Source: Aureimonas altamirensis (GTDB lineage Bacteria; Pseudomonadota; Alphaproteobacteria; Rhizobiales; Rhizobiaceae). From it: 64,000 nt of DNA. The notes beneath the pieces were generated by a model, which saw only the letters and a list, made by a program, of their open reading frames with translations, had not been told where the DNA came from and made no database searches. The translations under genes were made by a program, and so were the position numbers. The stretch lies in the NCBI RefSeq assembly GCF_023702225.1, contig NZ_JAMQCO010000008.1:221653-285652 (forward strand), given 5' to 3'. Positions 32,883 to 41,768 of this stretch are shown here, in pieces. The first letter of the stretch is position 1; every line of letters begins with the position of its first letter.

Positions 32883-34496
32883 TTATCCGAGGGATACGAG
32901 ATTGCGCCTGTCGAACTGGTAGAGCCAGGTCTCCGTCAGCGGCTTGCCGTCCAGCTCCATATACATGCGCAGCTCCGCGATCTTGTCGCGCTCGATCTCG
33001 AGGTCGAACGTCGCACGCCAGACATTGCCGTTGGGCACGGGCTCGGCGAACGGACGGATGACGGTGCCGCTGGAGGTGGTGACGTTGACCTCCGGGAAAA
33101 CGCCGTAGGGGATCTGCGTCATGACGGACGGACGGTCGAATTCGACCGAGAACTTGAAGACGTTGTCCGGACGGGGCTTGCCGGGCTCACCCCCGCGGCC
33201 GATACGCGTGGCGACCGTCTGGGCGATGTTCTCGGCCGGATGCGGCTCGTTGTCCTTCCAGAACAGGCGGTAATGCAGCTTGTACTCCGACCCCTTCGTC
33301 GCCGGCGCATCCGGAACCCAAAATGCGCCGACATTGTCGTGGATCTCGTCGTCGGTCGGAATCTCCAGGAGTTCGACACGCCCGGCGCCCAGCGGCTCGA
33401 CCGGCTCTACCCACAGGCTCGGACGCCGGTCGTACATGACGCCGTCCTGATAGTGGTCGAAGTTGCGGTCCCGCTGCAAAAGGCCGAAGCCGCGCGGATC
33501 GGTGTCGCTGAAGGACGAGACCGTGGTAAACGGCGGATTGTTGAGGGGGCGCCAGATCCGTTCGCCATCGCTCATCCACAAGGCGAGGCCGTCGGAATCG
33601 TGCACCTCCGGACGCCAGTCGTTGAGACGCTCGCGCCCGTATTCGCCATACCAGAACATCGAGGTCAGCGGCATCAGCCCGAGGCGCTGGATGTCCTCGC
33701 GCAGGAAAAGGGCCGCCTCCACATCCATCTCGACGCCCTGTCGCCGATCGAGGCCGCGCGTCAGGTAGAAACGGAAAGCGCCGGTGATGCTGGGCCCGTT
33801 GAGGAAGGCGCAGACAACGACCGGCTGTGCGGGATCCTGCGCCTCGTCGATATAGAACTCGGTGAAGTCGGGGAACTCCTCGGCAACGCCGGGCACGGCC
33901 GCATTTATGACGACGCCTCGCGCCGACAGGCCATACTGGCCGGAAGCGCCGATGGCCCGGAAATAGGAGGCCCCGAGAAAAGCCACCCAATCCTGCGTGC
34001 GCCAGTCTTCGGAGCCGTTCCACTCCTGCAGGCGGAAGCCGGCGAAGCCGGAATCGGCCGGCAGATCGTGCGCCGGAGAATCGGCCGGCATCTCGAACAG
34101 ATCGGGCGAGTATTTGAACTCGCGGGCCTGGCCGTTGACGACGACATGCATCGCCACCGCCTTGCCGAAGAATTGGCCGAGGTGGAAGAACGTCGCCGGG
34201 TAGGCGCCGTCACTTCCGGCGAAGGGCGAGTCGGACGTCTTGAATTTCAGCTTGCCGTGCTGCTCGTAGTCGATTTTCTGGACGACTTCCGGATCGGGCC
34301 GGTACGGCGGGACATAGGGTTTCGTCGCGGAGTCGCGCGCCCGTTCCACGAGCTTCTCGTATGAAAACGCGAATGGCTCCCCCATGACGGCCGCAGCCGA
34401 GGCATGGCGGAGCGCACCGGGCGCCGCCGCCAGGGCAGCGAGTGCGGCGGAAGAATACAGGAAGTTCCGTCGGTTCAGCTTTGCCATCGGTTCCAT
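32883..34496 (-). CDS. opgG: Periplasmic glucan biosynthesis protein, OpgG/OpgD family
   Basis: Periplasmic protein needed to make or branch osmoregulated periplasmic glucans, 537 residues. It has a Tat signal (NRRNFLYSSAALAALAAAPGAL). The MdoG domain starts at PFAFSYEKLVERAR and includes VPPYRPDPEVVQKIDYEQHG, YFRAIGASGQYGLSARG and DFKF-like NVFKFSVEFDRPS. The start is uncertain: ATGs at 34496 (AAGGA 4 bases upstream) and 34487, or a GTG at 34520. The divergent gene is opgC. The glucosyltransferase OpgH, normally next to opgG, is not present here. Confidence 0.88.
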   Translation of the reverse strand: MEPMAKLNRRNFLYSSAALAALAAAPGALRHASAAAVMGEPFAFSYEKLVERARDSATKPYVPPYRPDPEVVQKIDYEQHGKLKFKTSDSPFAGSDGAYPATFFHLGQFFGKAVAMHVVVNGQAREFKYSPDLFEMPADSPAHDLPADSGFAGFRLQEWNGSEDWRTQDWVAFLGASYFRAIGASGQYGLSARGVVINAAVPGVAEEFPDFTEFYIDEAQDPAQPVVVCAFLNGPSITGAFRFYLTRGLDRRQGVEMDVEAALFLREDIQRLGLMPLTSMFWYGEYGRERLNDWRPEVHDSDGLALWMSDGERIWRPLNNPPFTTVSSFSDTDPRGFGLLQRDRNFDHYQDGVMYDRRPSLWVEPVEPLGAGRVELLEIPTDDEIHDNVGAFWVPDAPATKGSEYKLHYRLFWKDNEPHPAENIAQTVATRIGRGGEPGKPRPDNVFKFSVEFDRPSVMTQIPYGVFPEVNVTTSSGTVIRPFAEPVPNGNVWRATFDLEIERDKIAELRMYMELDGKPLTETWLYQFDRRNLVSLG

Positions 34497-34680
34497 CGAT
34501 TCCTTCGAGTGTGAATCCACTTCTCATGCGACGTTACGCCGCCATCCGGCAAGTCAGGAAGCGGCCAATCAGGGCACGATGATGGCCGACGTCTCTCGAA
34601 TTTCAAGTTCAGGGCCCTAATTCCGGCACCTGACCGCGCTTGGATGCGCAACCCTGCATTGAAATTGGCTTGGAAGAGAC

Positions 34681-35874
34681 ATGAACAGGCTTGGGTTCAT
34701 CGATGGGTTGCGAGGCTATTTCCTCGTCTTCATGATGATCAACCATCTGAACTTCACCGGCGGGTACTGGCTGGTCAAACTCAACCACAACCAGCTCGCA
34801 TTCGTCGAGGACGCACAGGGGTTCATCTTCCTGTCGGGGCTGCTCGTCGGCCTCGTCTACGCCCGCAAGATGCTGAAGGGCGGGTTCATGGCCGGGGCGC
34901 AGGCCGTCTGGAAGCGGGCCCGGCAGTTGTATGTCTATGTCCTCGTCGCCCTGGCGATCCTGCTCGTGGCCGCCGCGACACTGCCCCAGGCGGCGGAGTT
35001 GTGGTCGCCATGGATGGGCGATCTTTCGATCACCGATCCCGTGCGGGTGCTGTCGGCCATGGCGATGATCTACCAGCCGACCTATATGGACATCCTTCCC
35101 CAGTACATCGTGTACATGCTGGTTTCGCCATTCGCTCTGTGGTTGTGTCTTCACAAGCGCTGGGGCGTCGTTGCGCTCGTATCCTTCATCGCCTGGCTGA
35201 TCGCGCAGCTCGGTTTGCATACCGTCCTGACCGGGCCAATCGACCGGGCGCTGGCCGGCGACGGTCCGATCGGCATCCGCGCACATTTCAACGTCCTGGC
35301 ATGGCAGGTCGTGTTCTTTTCCGGTGTCATCATGGGGGCCATGACGGCCCAGAAGAAAATTCCCTGGGACCGCATCTTCAGGCCCGATCGAAGCATCCTG
35401 CCCGTGGCGGCCCTGGTGATCTGCCTGTTCTTCCTGCCGCTGCGCGTCGCCACGGGCTACGGGCTGATGTCGGACGAACTGCTGCAAAGCTTCATGCCAT
35501 TCGAAGTCCGGGCGACTTTCGGCCTCGTCTATCTGTTGAACTTCGTTGCCGCCGGCGTCGGCGTCGCCTGGCTGGCGATCGCGGGGCCGAAGCATCGCAA
35601 CGCTGCGGTGCGGTGGATCGCCAATGCCCTGCATTACGTCATGACGCTGTCGTTCCTGCGCCTGATCGGTCGACATTCGCTGCAGGTCTATGCCTGGCAC
35701 ATCATCATCGTCTATGGCCTGATCTATGTGGATCTGCGCACGCCGGAGTTCAGCGAGGTCACCAAAACGCTCATCGCCATCTTCGGCATCTCGCTGCTGG
35801 CCATACCGGCCCTGTGGCGAGAGCGTGGCTCGTCCGACGACGGGCCGACGCCGACCGCCCCCGTGGCGCGCTGA
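34681..35874 (+). CDS. opgC: OpgC-type membrane acyltransferase (glucan succinylation)
   Basis: Integral inner-membrane protein of 397 residues with about ten hydrophobic segments, member of the OpgC family that adds succinyl groups to osmoregulated periplasmic glucans. The N-terminal motif RLGFIDGLRGYFLVFMMINH is typical, followed by FIFLSGLLVGLVYARKM. The C-terminal part has SLQVYAWHIIIVY. The ATG at 34681 follows a GGAAGAG site. It is divergent from opgG with 184 bp between, so the two are likely co-regulated and may serve the same glucan. The protein is followed by a strong terminator. Confidence 0.87.
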   Translation: MNRLGFIDGLRGYFLVFMMINHLNFTGGYWLVKLNHNQLAFVEDAQGFIFLSGLLVGLVYARKMLKGGFMAGAQAVWKRARQLYVYVLVALAILLVAAATLPQAAELWSPWMGDLSITDPVRVLSAMAMIYQPTYMDILPQYIVYMLVSPFALWLCLHKRWGVVALVSFIAWLIAQLGLHTVLTGPIDRALAGDGPIGIRAHFNVLAWQVVFFSGVIMGAMTAQKKIPWDRIFRPDRSILPVAALVICLFFLPLRVATGYGLMSDELLQSFMPFEVRATFGLVYLLNFVAAGVGVAWLAIAGPKHRNAAVRWIANALHYVMTLSFLRLIGRHSLQVYAWHIIIVYGLIYVDLRTPEFSEVTKTLIAIFGISLLAIPALWRERGSSDDGPTPTAPVAR

Positions 35875-35883
35875 GGCAATGAA

Positions 35884-35909
35884 AAAGGGCGCCCCGCAGG
35901 ACGCCCTTT
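35884..35909. terminator. Bidirectional rho-independent terminator between opgC and dps
   Basis: AAAGGGCG (35884-35891) and CGCCCTTT (35902-35909) form a stem that can be extended by inner GG/CC pairs. A run of A precedes and a T-rich tract (TTTGTATTGTTT) follows, so it can stop transcription from opgC on the plus strand and dps on the minus strand. Confidence 0.85.
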
Positions 35910-35933
35910 GTATTGTTTGCCCGATGACGCGGC

Positions 35934-36416
35934 TCAGGCCGCCGTCGACTTCAGGTGGGCCCGCAGCATCCAGGCGAACTTGTCGTGAACCTCGATGCGG
36001 CCGGTGGCCATATCGTTCGTGGCCCAGTCGCCATGCTGCTCGGCAACCTGCGCCAGGGCCGAGAGGGTCGAAGACAAGGTCTCCTGGTCGGCAAGCAGCA
36101 GCTCCACCATGGTCTTGGCGTCGGTATGGCCGTCATGCTCGGTGATCGCGCTACGGTCGAGATAGACCGAGTAGCGCCCCTCCGCATGGGCGTCGAAGGC
36201 CTTGATGCGCTCGGCAAGAAGATCCTGCGCCTCGAAATGGTCTTCGTAGATTTCCTGGAACAGCGCATGGAGCGGCCCGAAGGACCAACCCGTGACGTTC
36301 CAGTGGAAGTTCTGCGCCTTCAGCGTTTCGATTGCCGTCTCGGCCAAGGCCTGCGTGAGGCCGTTGACGATTTCTTCCTTGGCATTCGGTTCGATCTTTG
36401 CGGCGATCAGGCCCAT
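35934..36416 (-). CDS. dps: Dps-family ferritin-like DNA-protection protein
   Basis: Stores iron and oxidises Fe(II) with peroxide in a 12-subunit shell, protecting DNA in stress, 160 residues. The intersubunit ferroxidase ligands are visible: His in AQNFHWNVTG, and Asp/Glu in IYEDHFEAQDLLAERI. The ATG at 36416 has GGAG about 9 bases upstream; the longer in-frame start (36458) is unlikely. An Irr/ICE-type iron box lies 110-130 bp upstream (36526-36544), so control by iron through Irr is probable. It ends at the shared terminator with opgC. Confidence 0.93.
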   Translation of the reverse strand: MGLIAAKIEPNAKEEIVNGLTQALAETAIETLKAQNFHWNVTGWSFGPLHALFQEIYEDHFEAQDLLAERIKAFDAHAEGRYSVYLDRSAITEHDGHTDAKTMVELLLADQETLSSTLSALAQVAEQHGDWATNDMATGRIEVHDKFAWMLRAHLKSTAA

Positions 36417-36525
36417 TGTCGTAAACTCCGATCCGGCCGGGCATCGGCGGTCGCGCATGCCCCGGCGCTCCTGTAATTCTGGAACGGTTACAAGGTAGCC
36501 TCGTCAGCTCCCTCTTTCAACCCCT

Positions 36526-36544
36526 GTTTAGAACTTTTCTAAAC
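36526..36544. promoter_or_regulatory. Irr (ICE-type) iron-responsive operator upstream of dps
   Basis: GTTTAGAA-CTT-TTCTAAAC is a perfect inverted repeat with 3-base spacer and contains the TTTAGAA-N3-TTCTAAA consensus recognised by Irr, the iron/haem-responsive Fur-family regulator of Rhizobiales. It lies 110 bp before the dps start and overlaps the last codons of the small membrane-protein gene. Irr represses iron-storage genes when iron is scarce, which fits dps. Confidence 0.8.
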
Positions 36545-36718
36545 TAGATCCCGCTCACCTTCGTCGCAGGCCAGTTCGCCGAAATCGCCGCGCTGGATCG
36601 AGCCGAGGCTGTGCCAGTAGTCGGAAGGCCGGATACGCGAGCGAAAACCCGCCAGCGCCACGGCGGCGCTGATCGGAACGAGTACGGAAAGTATGGCGGT
36701 CGGAGACAATGCGATCAT
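36539..36718 (-). CDS. Small single-pass membrane protein, 59 residues
   Basis: The gene is not recognised. The ATG at 36718 has AGAGGG 4-10 bases upstream; a longer version from 36772 is possible. The protein begins with one hydrophobic helix (ALSPTAILSVLVPISAAVAL, about residues 3-22). A short basic stretch (GFRSRIRPSDYWH) and an acidic tail (GELACDEGERDLV) follow. Its stop codon falls inside the Irr box upstream of dps, on the same strand, so transcription from this gene could run into dps. Being short, it may be a chance reading frame. Confidence 0.5.
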   Translation of the reverse strand: MIALSPTAILSVLVPISAAVALAGFRSRIRPSDYWHSLGSIQRGDFGELACDEGERDLV

Positions 36719-36812
36719 CGGTGCCCTCTTCGCGATGCCTGTCCATGCAGTAAAGTGGATAAACACTTTCATGTTTTTGGCAAGAGGGTTTCGGATCGCC
36801 TGCGGGCCCGGG

Positions 36813-37817
36813 TCAGACCGTGCCGATGACCGCTGCGCAATCTCCCGATTTCACGAGGCCCGGAAAATGCCGGGCTGCGAGGATGCCGGAAAGGCCCGCC
36901 CGCAGTTCCACCGCGTCCGCCCCCGTGCGGTCGACGCAATGGATGCGGGCGACGACGTCGCCCCGCTCGACCGGCATTCCGAGATCGACGAGCGGCTCCA
37001 TGAGCCCGTCGTGCTCGGCGAAGGTGAAGCAGTCTCCCGACGGCATGTCGAGCCAGCGTGTCGGCGCCGGCTCCGGTGCGCCGGACAGGATGCCGGCATG
37101 CCGCAGCACGTTGGCGACGCCGCGCCGGGCGATCCCCACCGTGTTCGCCGTCGACGTGCCGCCGCCGCCGAGCTCGGTCGTCACGAAGATCTTGCCCTGC
37201 TCTTCCGCCGCGGTGTCGTACATGCCCACGGCGTCGATCTCGAGCATCTTCATCGAGTAGGGCGCGCCGAAGGCGGCCACCGCGGCGAAGCTTGCCGCTT
37301 CCTGCGCCTTGTCGGGCAGAATGTGGGCGGCTGCGAAGGGCACGAAATCCAGGGTTTTCCCGCCGGAATGGAAGTCCAGCACGATATCGGCCATCGGCAG
37401 AAGATGACGCTGGAAGAAATCGGCGATCTTCTGTGTCACGGTGCCGTCCGGCTTGCCGGGGAAGGTGCGGTTGAGATTGCCCTTGTCGACCGGCGAGGTC
37501 CGCGTGCCGACGCGAAAGGCCGGATAGTTCATCGCCGGCACGATGATGACCCGGCCGGACACGTCTTCGGGTGTCAGGCGGCGGGCAAGGTCGAACAGGG
37601 CGATGGGCCCCTCGTACTCGTCGCCGTGGTTTCCGCCGGTCAGGAGTGCGGTCGGCCCCTCGCCATTGGCCACGACAGTGACCGGGATCATGACCGATCC
37701 CCAGGCAGAATCGTCGCGGCTGTAGGGCAGGCGCAGGAAACCGTGCCGCACCCCGGGCGCGGCAAGGTCGATGGTGGGCACGATGGGCGATGGAGGCAGA
37801 TCGGGCGTCATCAGCAT
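36813..37817 (-). CDS. doeB: N2-acetyl-L-2,4-diaminobutyrate deacetylase
   Basis: Zinc hydrolase of the succinylglutamate desuccinylase/aspartoacylase family (M14-like), 334 residues, also named eutE. It removes the acetyl group from N-alpha-acetyl-diaminobutyrate formed by ectoine ring opening. Zinc ligands are seen in GGNHGDEYEG (His, Glu) and DFHSGG (His), with an RxTSPVDKGNLNRTFPG substrate loop. It is the last gene of the ehu-eut-doe operon, 4 bp after doeA, with AAGGAG before the ATG. Family members of other pathways look similar; the operon decides the assignment. Confidence 0.93.
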   Translation of the reverse strand: MLMTPDLPPSPIVPTIDLAAPGVRHGFLRLPYSRDDSAWGSVMIPVTVVANGEGPTALLTGGNHGDEYEGPIALFDLARRLTPEDVSGRVIIVPAMNYPAFRVGTRTSPVDKGNLNRTFPGKPDGTVTQKIADFFQRHLLPMADIVLDFHSGGKTLDFVPFAAAHILPDKAQEAASFAAVAAFGAPYSMKMLEIDAVGMYDTAAEEQGKIFVTTELGGGGTSTANTVGIARRGVANVLRHAGILSGAPEPAPTRWLDMPSGDCFTFAEHDGLMEPLVDLGMPVERGDVVARIHCVDRTGADAVELRAGLSGILAARHFPGLVKSGDCAAVIGTV

Positions 37818-37821
37818 CGCC

Positions 37822-39003
37822 TCACTCCTTGACGAAAAGCTGCCGGGGCACGTCCGCCAGGATTTCCACGCCGGTATCCGTGATCGCGATGGATTCGGTG
37901 ATCTCCAGCCCCATGTCCTCCAGCCACAGGCCGGTCATGAAGTGGAAGGTCATGCCTGGCTGCAACACCGTCTTGTCGCCCGGGCGCAGGCTCATCGTAC
38001 GCTCGCCCCAATCCGGCGGATAGGACAGGCCGATCGGATAGCCGGTGCGGTTGTCCTTGACGATCCCGTATTTGCGCAGCACCGCGAAAAAGGCGTTGGC
38101 GATATCCTCGCAGGTATTGCCCGGCCTGGCGGCGGCAAGCCCCGCCTCCATCCCTTCCAGCGTGGCCTTTTCCGCGTCCAGGAAGGCCTGCGTCGGCTTG
38201 CCGAGGAAGACGGTGCGCGACAGGGGGCAGTGATAGCGCTTGTAGCAGCCGGCGACCTCGAAGAAGGTGCCCTCCCCGATCCGCATGGGCTTGTCGTCCC
38301 ATGTCAGATGCGGCGCCGAGGCATCCGCCCCCGACGGCAGCAGCGGCACGATGGCCGGATAATCTCCGCCGAAGCCGTCGACGCCGCGGGTTCCCGCATC
38401 GTAGATCTCGGCCACGAGGTCGCATTTGCGCATTCCCGGCTCGATCGTATCGACGATCCGCTTGTGCATGGCGCCGACGATCCTGGCCGCGACGCGCATG
38501 TATTCCAGCTCCTGCGGACTCTTGACCGCGCGCTGCCAGTTGACGAGCGCCGTCGCATCCACGAAGCGTGCGCCCGGCAGATGCGTGCGCAGCGAGGCGT
38601 AGGCCGCTGCGGAAAACCAGTAATTGTCCATCTCGACGCCGATGGTCAGGCCGTCCCAACCGCGTTCGCGGATGACCTCCGACAGGCGATCCATGGGATG
38701 GCGCTCGGTGGACTGCACGTAATGGTCGGCGTAGCCGACGATATTGTCCTGGGAAAGGTATGCCGTGCGCCGGGCGCCGTTCGCGTCCTGCCCACGCCCA
38801 TACCAGACGGGCTCGCCCTCGGGTGGCACGATGACGCCCTGATGCACGTAGAAGGACCAGCCGTCATAGCCGGTCAGCCAGGCCATGTTGGACGGGTCCG
38901 ACACGTAGAGAAGGTCGATGCCCCGGGCCGCCATGGCGCTACGCGTCTTTTCGAGGCGGCTGGCATATTCGGCGCGGGTAAAGTTGAGCTGCGGCTCTGT
39001 CAT
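37822..39003 (-). CDS. doeA: Ectoine hydrolase
   Basis: Opens the ectoine ring by hydrolysis to N-acetyl-diaminobutyrate, 393 residues, also named eutD. It has the creatinase/M24 'pita-bread' fold: N-terminal domain (~1-160, with LLYVSDPSNMAWLTGYDGWSFY) and C-terminal catalytic domain with RAVKSPQELEYM, GFGGDYPAIVPLLPSG and GMTFHFMTGLWLEDMG. It lies between the eutC and doeB genes in a cluster with ectoine-specific uptake genes. AGGGT precedes the ATG by 7 bases. Confidence 0.95.
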   Translation of the reverse strand: MTEPQLNFTRAEYASRLEKTRSAMAARGIDLLYVSDPSNMAWLTGYDGWSFYVHQGVIVPPEGEPVWYGRGQDANGARRTAYLSQDNIVGYADHYVQSTERHPMDRLSEVIRERGWDGLTIGVEMDNYWFSAAAYASLRTHLPGARFVDATALVNWQRAVKSPQELEYMRVAARIVGAMHKRIVDTIEPGMRKCDLVAEIYDAGTRGVDGFGGDYPAIVPLLPSGADASAPHLTWDDKPMRIGEGTFFEVAGCYKRYHCPLSRTVFLGKPTQAFLDAEKATLEGMEAGLAAARPGNTCEDIANAFFAVLRKYGIVKDNRTGYPIGLSYPPDWGERTMSLRPGDKTVLQPGMTFHFMTGLWLEDMGLEITESIAITDTGVEILADVPRQLFVKE

Positions 39004-39024
39004 GGTGCACCCTGGAAATGAGGA

Positions 39025-40014
39025 TCAGCTTGTAAAGCGCGTACCCGCCCCGGCCGACATGGCGCGGGCATGGGCCAGCGTGGCGATGGCGGTATCCTGA
39101 ACACCGGTACCGGTGAGGTCCGCGAAGGTGATGGATTCGGCATTGGGGCGCCCGGTCGCCTGCCCGGCGATGACGGAGCCGAGCTCGGGAAACCGCCGGT
39201 CGCCGGCGACGAGCCCGGCCGCGATGGCGTGATGCAACTCGCCCAGGATGCGGGTCTGGGCCAGGCTGTCGGGGACATAGCGGGCGGCGGCGACCAGAGC
39301 GGGGTCGATTTCGTTCTTGTGTTCGGCATCCGAGCCCATGGCCGTGACATGTGTGCCGGGGCGCACCCAGCGGCGCTGCAGGATCGGCGCCCGCGACGGC
39401 GTCGTCGTGACGATGATGTCGGCGCGCCGCGCTGCCTCCTGCGGATCGCGCACCGCTTCGACCGGCAGGCCGGTCGCCTGCGTCATCTCCGCGGCGGCGG
39501 CCTCGGCCCGCGCGCCGTCGCGCGCCCAGATCGAGGCGCCCTGCAACGGGCGCACCATGGCCAGCGCCTGCAACTGCAGACGCGCCTGCATGCCCGCGCC
39601 GAAGATGGCCGCGTGGCGGGCATCCTCCCGGGCAAGGTGGCGCGCCGCGACTGCGCCGGCGGCGGCCGTGCGAATGTCCGTCAGATAGCCGTTGTCGAGA
39701 AGCAGCGCCTGCACCAGGCCGGTGCGAGCCGATAGCAGCACCATCATGCCGTTGACGCTGGGCAGGCCGAGTTTCGGATTGTCGAAGAAGCCCGGGCTTA
39801 TCTTGATTGCGAAGCCCTCGATACCGGGCACATAGGCGGTCTTCACGTCCACTTCGCCATTATGCTCCGCCACGTCGAGGCGCAGGATGGGCGGCATCAC
39901 GACAGCCTCTTGCGCGAGGGCGCGGAAGGCGCGCTCCACCGCATCGATGGCCTCGACATCCAATGGTACCAGCGCGCGCAGGTCCGTCTCCGTCAGGATC
40001 AGCATGTCGGGCAT
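39025..40014 (-). CDS. eutC: Ectoine utilization protein EutC, ornithine cyclodeaminase/mu-crystallin family
   Basis: NAD(P)-binding protein of the ornithine cyclodeaminase/alanine dehydrogenase family, 329 residues. It is thought to act with EutA and EutB in changing 5-hydroxyectoine to ectoine; its exact reaction is not settled. The Rossmann motif is AIFGAGMQARLQLQAL (~131-146). The KISPGFFDNP and GMMVLLSARTG segments are typical of the family. The ATG at 40014 overlaps the stop of eutB, giving translational coupling. Confidence 0.92.
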   Translation of the reverse strand: MPDMLILTETDLRALVPLDVEAIDAVERAFRALAQEAVVMPPILRLDVAEHNGEVDVKTAYVPGIEGFAIKISPGFFDNPKLGLPSVNGMMVLLSARTGLVQALLLDNGYLTDIRTAAAGAVAARHLAREDARHAAIFGAGMQARLQLQALAMVRPLQGASIWARDGARAEAAAAEMTQATGLPVEAVRDPQEAARRADIIVTTTPSRAPILQRRWVRPGTHVTAMGSDAEHKNEIDPALVAAARYVPDSLAQTRILGELHHAIAAGLVAGDRRFPELGSVIAGQATGRPNAESITFADLTGTGVQDTAIATLAHARAMSAGAGTRFTS

Positions 40015-40994
40015 CAGGCGGCGTCCTCCAGCCCGTTGGCGCCGGCCGCGATGCGGCAATGCAGATCCATGTCGATATTGCGCCCGGACACGAGAGCCAG
40101 CACCGGCCCGGAAGGCCGGATCCGCCCGGCGACGAGGGCCGCTATGCCGACCGCGCCCGCACCCTCCACGACCTCGCGCTCTTCGAAATAGGCATGGCGG
40201 ATTCCGGCCGCGATCTCCGCCTCGGTGACAAGGATCACGTCGTCCACCAGGTCCCGCACCATGGGGAAGGTGTAGCGGTTCGCATGGCCCACCCCGCCCC
40301 CGAGCGAGTCGGCGAGCGTCGGCAGTTCCTCGATGTCGACGGGCTTGCCGGCGTCGAGGCTGGCCGCCATTGCGGCTCCGCGCTCCATCGAGATGCCCAG
40401 GATGCGCACATCGGGCCGCAGCGCCTTGACCGCGCAGGCGATACCGGCGATCAGCCCGCCGCCGGAAAGCGGAACCAGCACCGTCTTCACCTCCGGCACC
40501 TGCTCCAGGATCTCCAGCCCGATCGTGCCCTGGCCGGCGATCACGTCGGGGTGGTCGAAGGGCGGCAGGCAAACCACTCCCTCTTCCGCCACCATCCGGT
40601 CCACCTCGCGCTGGGCATCGTCCTGGCTGCGACCCACGATGCGCGCTTCGGCGCCCAGCGCGGAGATCGCCTTCACCTTGTTCATCGGGACGAGGCTTGA
40701 CATCGCGATCACGGCCCGCGCGCCGGTTCGTCGCGCCGCATAGGCAAGCGCCCGCCCATGATTGCCGGTCGACGCCGCTGCCACGCCGCGCGCCCGCTCC
40801 GCCGCCGACAGGCGCTCCACGGCGTTGGCCGCGCCGCGCAGCTTGAAGGCGCCGGTGATCTGCCGCTGCTCGTGTTTCAGGAACACCGGTGCGCCGAGGC
40901 GCTCCGACAGGCTTTCCGACTGGTCCACCGGCGTTTCGCGCACGATGCCCGCGATGCGCCGACGTGCCTCTTCTATGTCCGAAAGGGCGATCAT
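40014..40994 (-). CDS. eutB: Hydroxyectoine utilization dehydratase EutB
   Basis: PLP-dependent fold-type II enzyme of the serine/threonine dehydratase family, 326 residues. It is implicated in removing the hydroxyl group of 5-hydroxyectoine. PLP lysine lies in QITGAFKLRGAANAV, and the phosphate loop is SGGGLIAG. The ATG at 40994 overlaps the eutA stop and agrees with known EutB starts; an upstream start would add 28 Arg/Pro-rich residues from the eutA frame. Part of eutABC. Confidence 0.93.
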   Translation of the reverse strand: MIALSDIEEARRRIAGIVRETPVDQSESLSERLGAPVFLKHEQRQITGAFKLRGAANAVERLSAAERARGVAAASTGNHGRALAYAARRTGARAVIAMSSLVPMNKVKAISALGAEARIVGRSQDDAQREVDRMVAEEGVVCLPPFDHPDVIAGQGTIGLEILEQVPEVKTVLVPLSGGGLIAGIACAVKALRPDVRILGISMERGAAMAASLDAGKPVDIEELPTLADSLGGGVGHANRYTFPMVRDLVDDVILVTEAEIAAGIRHAYFEEREVVEGAGAVGIAALVAGRIRPSGPVLALVSGRNIDMDLHCRIAAGANGLEDAA

Positions 40995-41767
40995 GCGGCC
41001 TCCGGCATTGCGAGCCGCATCAGCCGGCCGACGGCCCGCGCGCCGGCCGTCAGGCCGCAATGGTGGAGCGCGAGCCACGCGCTGGCCTGGTTGCTGGTTA
41101 CCACCGGCCGGCCGATCCGCGCCTCGATGGCGTCGATGACGCCCGCCGAGCGGACCGCCGTGCAGGAGATGAAGAGCGCCTGCGCGTCGTCCGCCGTTGC
41201 GCGGACCGCTGCCTCGACGATGCTTTGCCGGCTTATCCGAGCCATCTGCCGGTCATCCGTCAGGCCAAGGCAACTGAGGCCCGCGAGTTCCAGCCCCTTG
41301 TCCTCGAAGTAACGGGCCATCGGCGCGCTCGTCTCGACCGTATAGGGTGTCAACACGCTGACGCGGGTCGCGCCCAGCGCCGAGAGACCCTGGACCGCCG
41401 CCAGCGGCGGCGTCACGACAGGCACGCCGGGCTTGCCGAGCCCGATGGCTTCGGCCACCGCGGCGTCGCCGATGACGACCGAGGCCGACGTGCAGGAGAA
41501 CACGATCGCGTCGAGGGCCTCGTCCGGCAGCAGCAGGGCGGCGGCCTCCGACAGGCGCGGCGCGGCCGCGGCGAGGTTTTCGGGCGTCGTCGGGTTGGCA
41601 TAGGCGATGCGGGCGGCGTGCAGCGCCACACCCGGCCCCGCCACCAGACGCACGAAGTCGGGCTCGCTCGTCAGGTCCGTCGCCAGCAATATCAACCCGA
41701 TCCGCCGCTCGACCGGTTGCGGATCGAACTGCAGGGGAGCCTGCATCAGGCGAACCTCGGCGCGCAT
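40991..41767 (-). CDS. eutA: Ectoine utilization protein EutA, Asp/Glu racemase-like
   Basis: Member of the maleate isomerase/arylmalonate decarboxylase superfamily, 258 residues. The two catalytic cysteines are probably those in VFSCTSASVVIG (~Cys90) and FISCTAVRSAG (~Cys199). It acts with EutB and EutC on hydroxyectoine, perhaps as a racemase. The ATG at 41767 lies directly after the ehuD stop, with GGAAAGG inside ehuD as ribosome site; a second ATG seven codons in is possible. The upstream extension (Ser/Arg-rich) is a shadow of ehuD. Confidence 0.92.
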   Translation of the reverse strand: MRAEVRLMQAPLQFDPQPVERRIGLILLATDLTSEPDFVRLVAGPGVALHAARIAYANPTTPENLAAAAPRLSEAAALLLPDEALDAIVFSCTSASVVIGDAAVAEAIGLGKPGVPVVTPPLAAVQGLSALGATRVSVLTPYTVETSAPMARYFEDKGLELAGLSCLGLTDDRQMARISRQSIVEAAVRATADDAQALFISCTAVRSAGVIDAIEARIGRPVVTSNQASAWLALHHCGLTAGARAVGRLMRLAMPEAA

Positions 41768-41768
41768 G

